NCBI GenBank assembly: GCA_003164275.1
Contig: PLSY01000369.1
Span: 3,030 to 10,616 of the forward strand
DNA: 7,587 nt
Direction of reading: 5' to 3'
Origin: Acidimicrobiaceae bacterium
Lineage (GTDB): Bacteria > Actinomycetota > Acidimicrobiia > Acidimicrobiales > RAAP-2
Shown here piece after piece: positions 6,384 through 7,587 of this stretch. Below the pieces are notes generated by a model that made no database searches, was not told the DNA's origin, and saw nothing but the letters and a program-made list of their open reading frames with translations. Both the position numbers and the translations under genes were made by a program. Position 1 is the first letter of the stretch. The number at the start of each line of letters is the position of its first letter.

Positions 6384-7507
6384 ACGGGGCCGCGCCGTTC
6401 GGCGTCTACGTGCACATACCCTTTTGTCGGTTCCGCTGCGACTACTGCGCCTTTGCCACCTATGCCGACCGGGACCACCTCATGGACTCCTATGTCCGGG
6501 CATGCGTGAACGAGATCGGCCAGGCGAAGGAAGTGGAGGGCATGGCCGTAGCGAGCTCGGTCTTCTTCGGCGGGGGTACGCCCTCCCGCTTGCCGGCCGA
6601 ACAGCTGATCGACATTCTGGCCGTCATCCCGCGGACGGCCGAAGCCGAGGTCACCGTCGAGTGCAATCCAGAGGATGTGTCGGCTGAACGCCTCTCCACC
6701 TACCGGCGCGGTGGGGTCACCCGGATCTCGCTCGGGGTCCAGTCGACCGTGCCGCACGTGCTCGAAGGCCTCGGACGACGCCACGGACCACCAGAGGCCT
6801 TCGAGGCGGCAGCGCTGGTGGCACAGGCCGGGTTCGCCAGTTGGAACATGGACCTCATGATCGGGGGCTCGGGCGAGTCGGGCGCCGATTGGGAGACGAG
6901 CCTCGGTGACGTCATCGGGCTGGCCAGTCCGCCGCCCCACCTGAGCGCCTACTCCCTCACCGTCGAGCCCGGCACCCCCTTGGCCGCCGACACCCGGCGT
7001 CACCCCGACGACGATGCCCAAGCAGACCGTTACGAGGTGGCCGAATCGGTGCTCGAGGCGGCGGGATACCGGTGGGAGGAGATCTCCAACTGGAGCCTGC
7101 CCGGCCACGAATGCCGCCACAACGGGCTCTACTGGGACCAGGGCGACTACCGGGGGATCGGGTCCGGCGCTCACTCCCACCACGCCGGGCACCGTTGGTG
7201 GAATGTGAGGACACCCGACCGCTACGTCGCCCTCGTCGACACCGGGAAGTCGCCCCTCGGGGGCGAGGAGGTCCTCGACGCCGGCCAGCGTCGCTTCGAG
7301 TGCGCGGCCCTGCAGCTCCGCACGAGGCATGGCGTCCCCTCGTGCCTGCTCCCTGACCACCCTGATCTGGACGGCCTGGTCGAGCGAGTGGGAGGACGGG
7401 CTGTGCTCACCGTGAGAGGACGCCTGATGGCCAATGCGGTGACCGCCCGTCTGGTCCTCGGGGCTGATGACGTTGGCCAAGACGGTACGATCACTCCTTA
7501 TGTCTGA
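6380..7507 (+). CDS. hemW: Radical SAM haem-binding protein HemW
   Basis: HemW binds haem and a 4Fe-4S cluster and is thought to act as a haem chaperone; it was long misannotated as oxygen-independent coproporphyrinogen III oxidase. The 375-residue product has HIPFCRFRCDYCAF (12-25) with Cys16, Cys20 and Cys23 for the SAM cluster; the fourth position is Phe, not the Cys of true HemN. GGGTPS (64-69) follows, then VECNPED, and HNGLYW (247-252), the HNxxYW haem-binding signature of HemW. The usual GxPG loop reads GGSG at 162-165. The ATG at 6380 is preferred over a GTG at 6341 because family members start a few residues before the FGVYVHIPFC strand, the GTG would add a Gly/Arg-rich stretch, and GAAGGA lies just upstream at 6372-6377. 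It overlaps the photolyase stop (ATGA) and overlaps glyS by 8 bases. Confidence 0.93.
   Translation: MNGAAPFGVYVHIPFCRFRCDYCAFATYADRDHLMDSYVRACVNEIGQAKEVEGMAVASSVFFGGGTPSRLPAEQLIDILAVIPRTAEAEVTVECNPEDVSAERLSTYRRGGVTRISLGVQSTVPHVLEGLGRRHGPPEAFEAAALVAQAGFASWNMDLMIGGSGESGADWETSLGDVIGLASPPPHLSAYSLTVEPGTPLAADTRRHPDDDAQADRYEVAESVLEAAGYRWEEISNWSLPGHECRHNGLYWDQGDYRGIGSGAHSHHAGHRWWNVRTPDRYVALVDTGKSPLGGEEVLDAGQRRFECAALQLRTRHGVPSCLLPDHPDLDGLVERVGGRAVLTVRGRLMANAVTARLVLGADDVGQDGTITPYV
7486..7500 (+). promoter_or_regulatory. Possible internal -10 element for a leaderless glyS transcript
   Basis: TACGAT at 7486-7491, inside the last codons of hemW, is a good actinobacterial-type -10 hexamer. It sits eight bases before the glyS ATG, which itself has no Shine-Dalgarno sequence. 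A weak TGA-core -35 (CTGATG, 7464-7469) lies 16 bases upstream. Together these suggest glyS may be transcribed separately as well as from the operon. This is a motif-level inference only. Confidence 0.35.
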
Positions 7508-7587
7508 CCCCGAAACCGTTCCCGACGCGCCCTCCGATCTCATGGAGAAGGTGGTCGGGCTGTGCAAGCGGCGAGGCTTCATCTTCC
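7500..7587 (+). CDS. glyS: Glycyl-tRNA synthetase, N-terminal fragment
   Basis: The frame opens at ATG 7500 and runs off the right edge after 29 codons without a stop. The visible LMEKVVGLCKRRGFIF (14-29) matches the very start of single-chain (dimeric) class II glycyl-tRNA synthetases, whose N-terminus usually reads like KRRGF followed by a PS.EIYGG motif just beyond the window. This enzyme charges tRNA-Gly with glycine. The ATG at 7500 overlaps hemW by 8 bases; an in-frame ATG at 7542 (codon 15) immediately precedes the conserved part and is a possible alternative. glyS near recO and era is a common bacterial arrangement, which supports the call. Motifs 1-3 of the catalytic domain are outside the window. 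Confidence 0.8.
   Translation, partial: MSDPETVPDAPSDLMEKVVGLCKRRGFIF

Noticed and set aside
6380..7507. Annotation as oxygen-independent coproporphyrinogen III oxidase HemN
   Set aside because: The fourth Cys of the HemN CxxxCxxCxC motif is replaced by Phe, and the HNxxYW haem-binding motif of HemW is present.
6287..7582. A 431-codon open frame on the - strand across hemW
   Set aside because: It is antisense to hemW, whose radical-SAM and haem motifs are intact, and spans three gene boundaries; the product has no recognisable features.

Overview
The window is GC-rich and almost entirely coding. It reads as a chromosomal housekeeping segment from a high-GC bacterium, probably an actinomycetote. 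An Acidimicrobiia-like lineage is my best guess, inferred from gene neighbourhood and codon style; no rRNA or other marker here proves it. No tRNA, rRNA, CRISPR array, insertion sequence, integrase or phage gene was found.

Layout. Bases 1-158 hold the C-terminal end of era (+), a ribosome-assembly GTPase. Converging on it from the other strand, after only 7 bases, is a 710-residue iron-sulfur DNA helicase of the DinG/YoaA/XPD type (166-2298, -). Its upstream neighbour is a TauE/SafE-family membrane permease (2329-3087, -). The two probably form one leftward unit. A 118-base divergent gap (3088-3205) is the only real intergenic region. From there a rightward block runs to the window edge: uppS (undecaprenyl diphosphate synthase), a small two-helix membrane protein of unknown function, recO (recombination mediator), a CPD-type DNA photolyase, hemW (radical-SAM haem-binding protein) and the first 29 codons of glyS (glycyl-tRNA synthetase).

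The rightward block is packed so tightly that no base lies between genes: GTGA, ATGA, TGA|ATG and ATGA junctions, then an 8-base overlap. This points to one polycistronic message with translational coupling. era, recO, uppS and glyS are commonly found near each other in bacteria. The helicase/permease pair looks like an inverted insertion between era and uppS, and the photolyase like an added member between recO and hemW. Three DNA-repair genes (helicase, recO, photolyase) fall within about 6 kb.

I see no convincing novel multi-gene system. The items most worth following are the unknown membrane protein wedged between uppS and recO, the photolyase coupled to recO and hemW, an atypical loop in HemW, and possible leaderless promoters in front of uppS and glyS.
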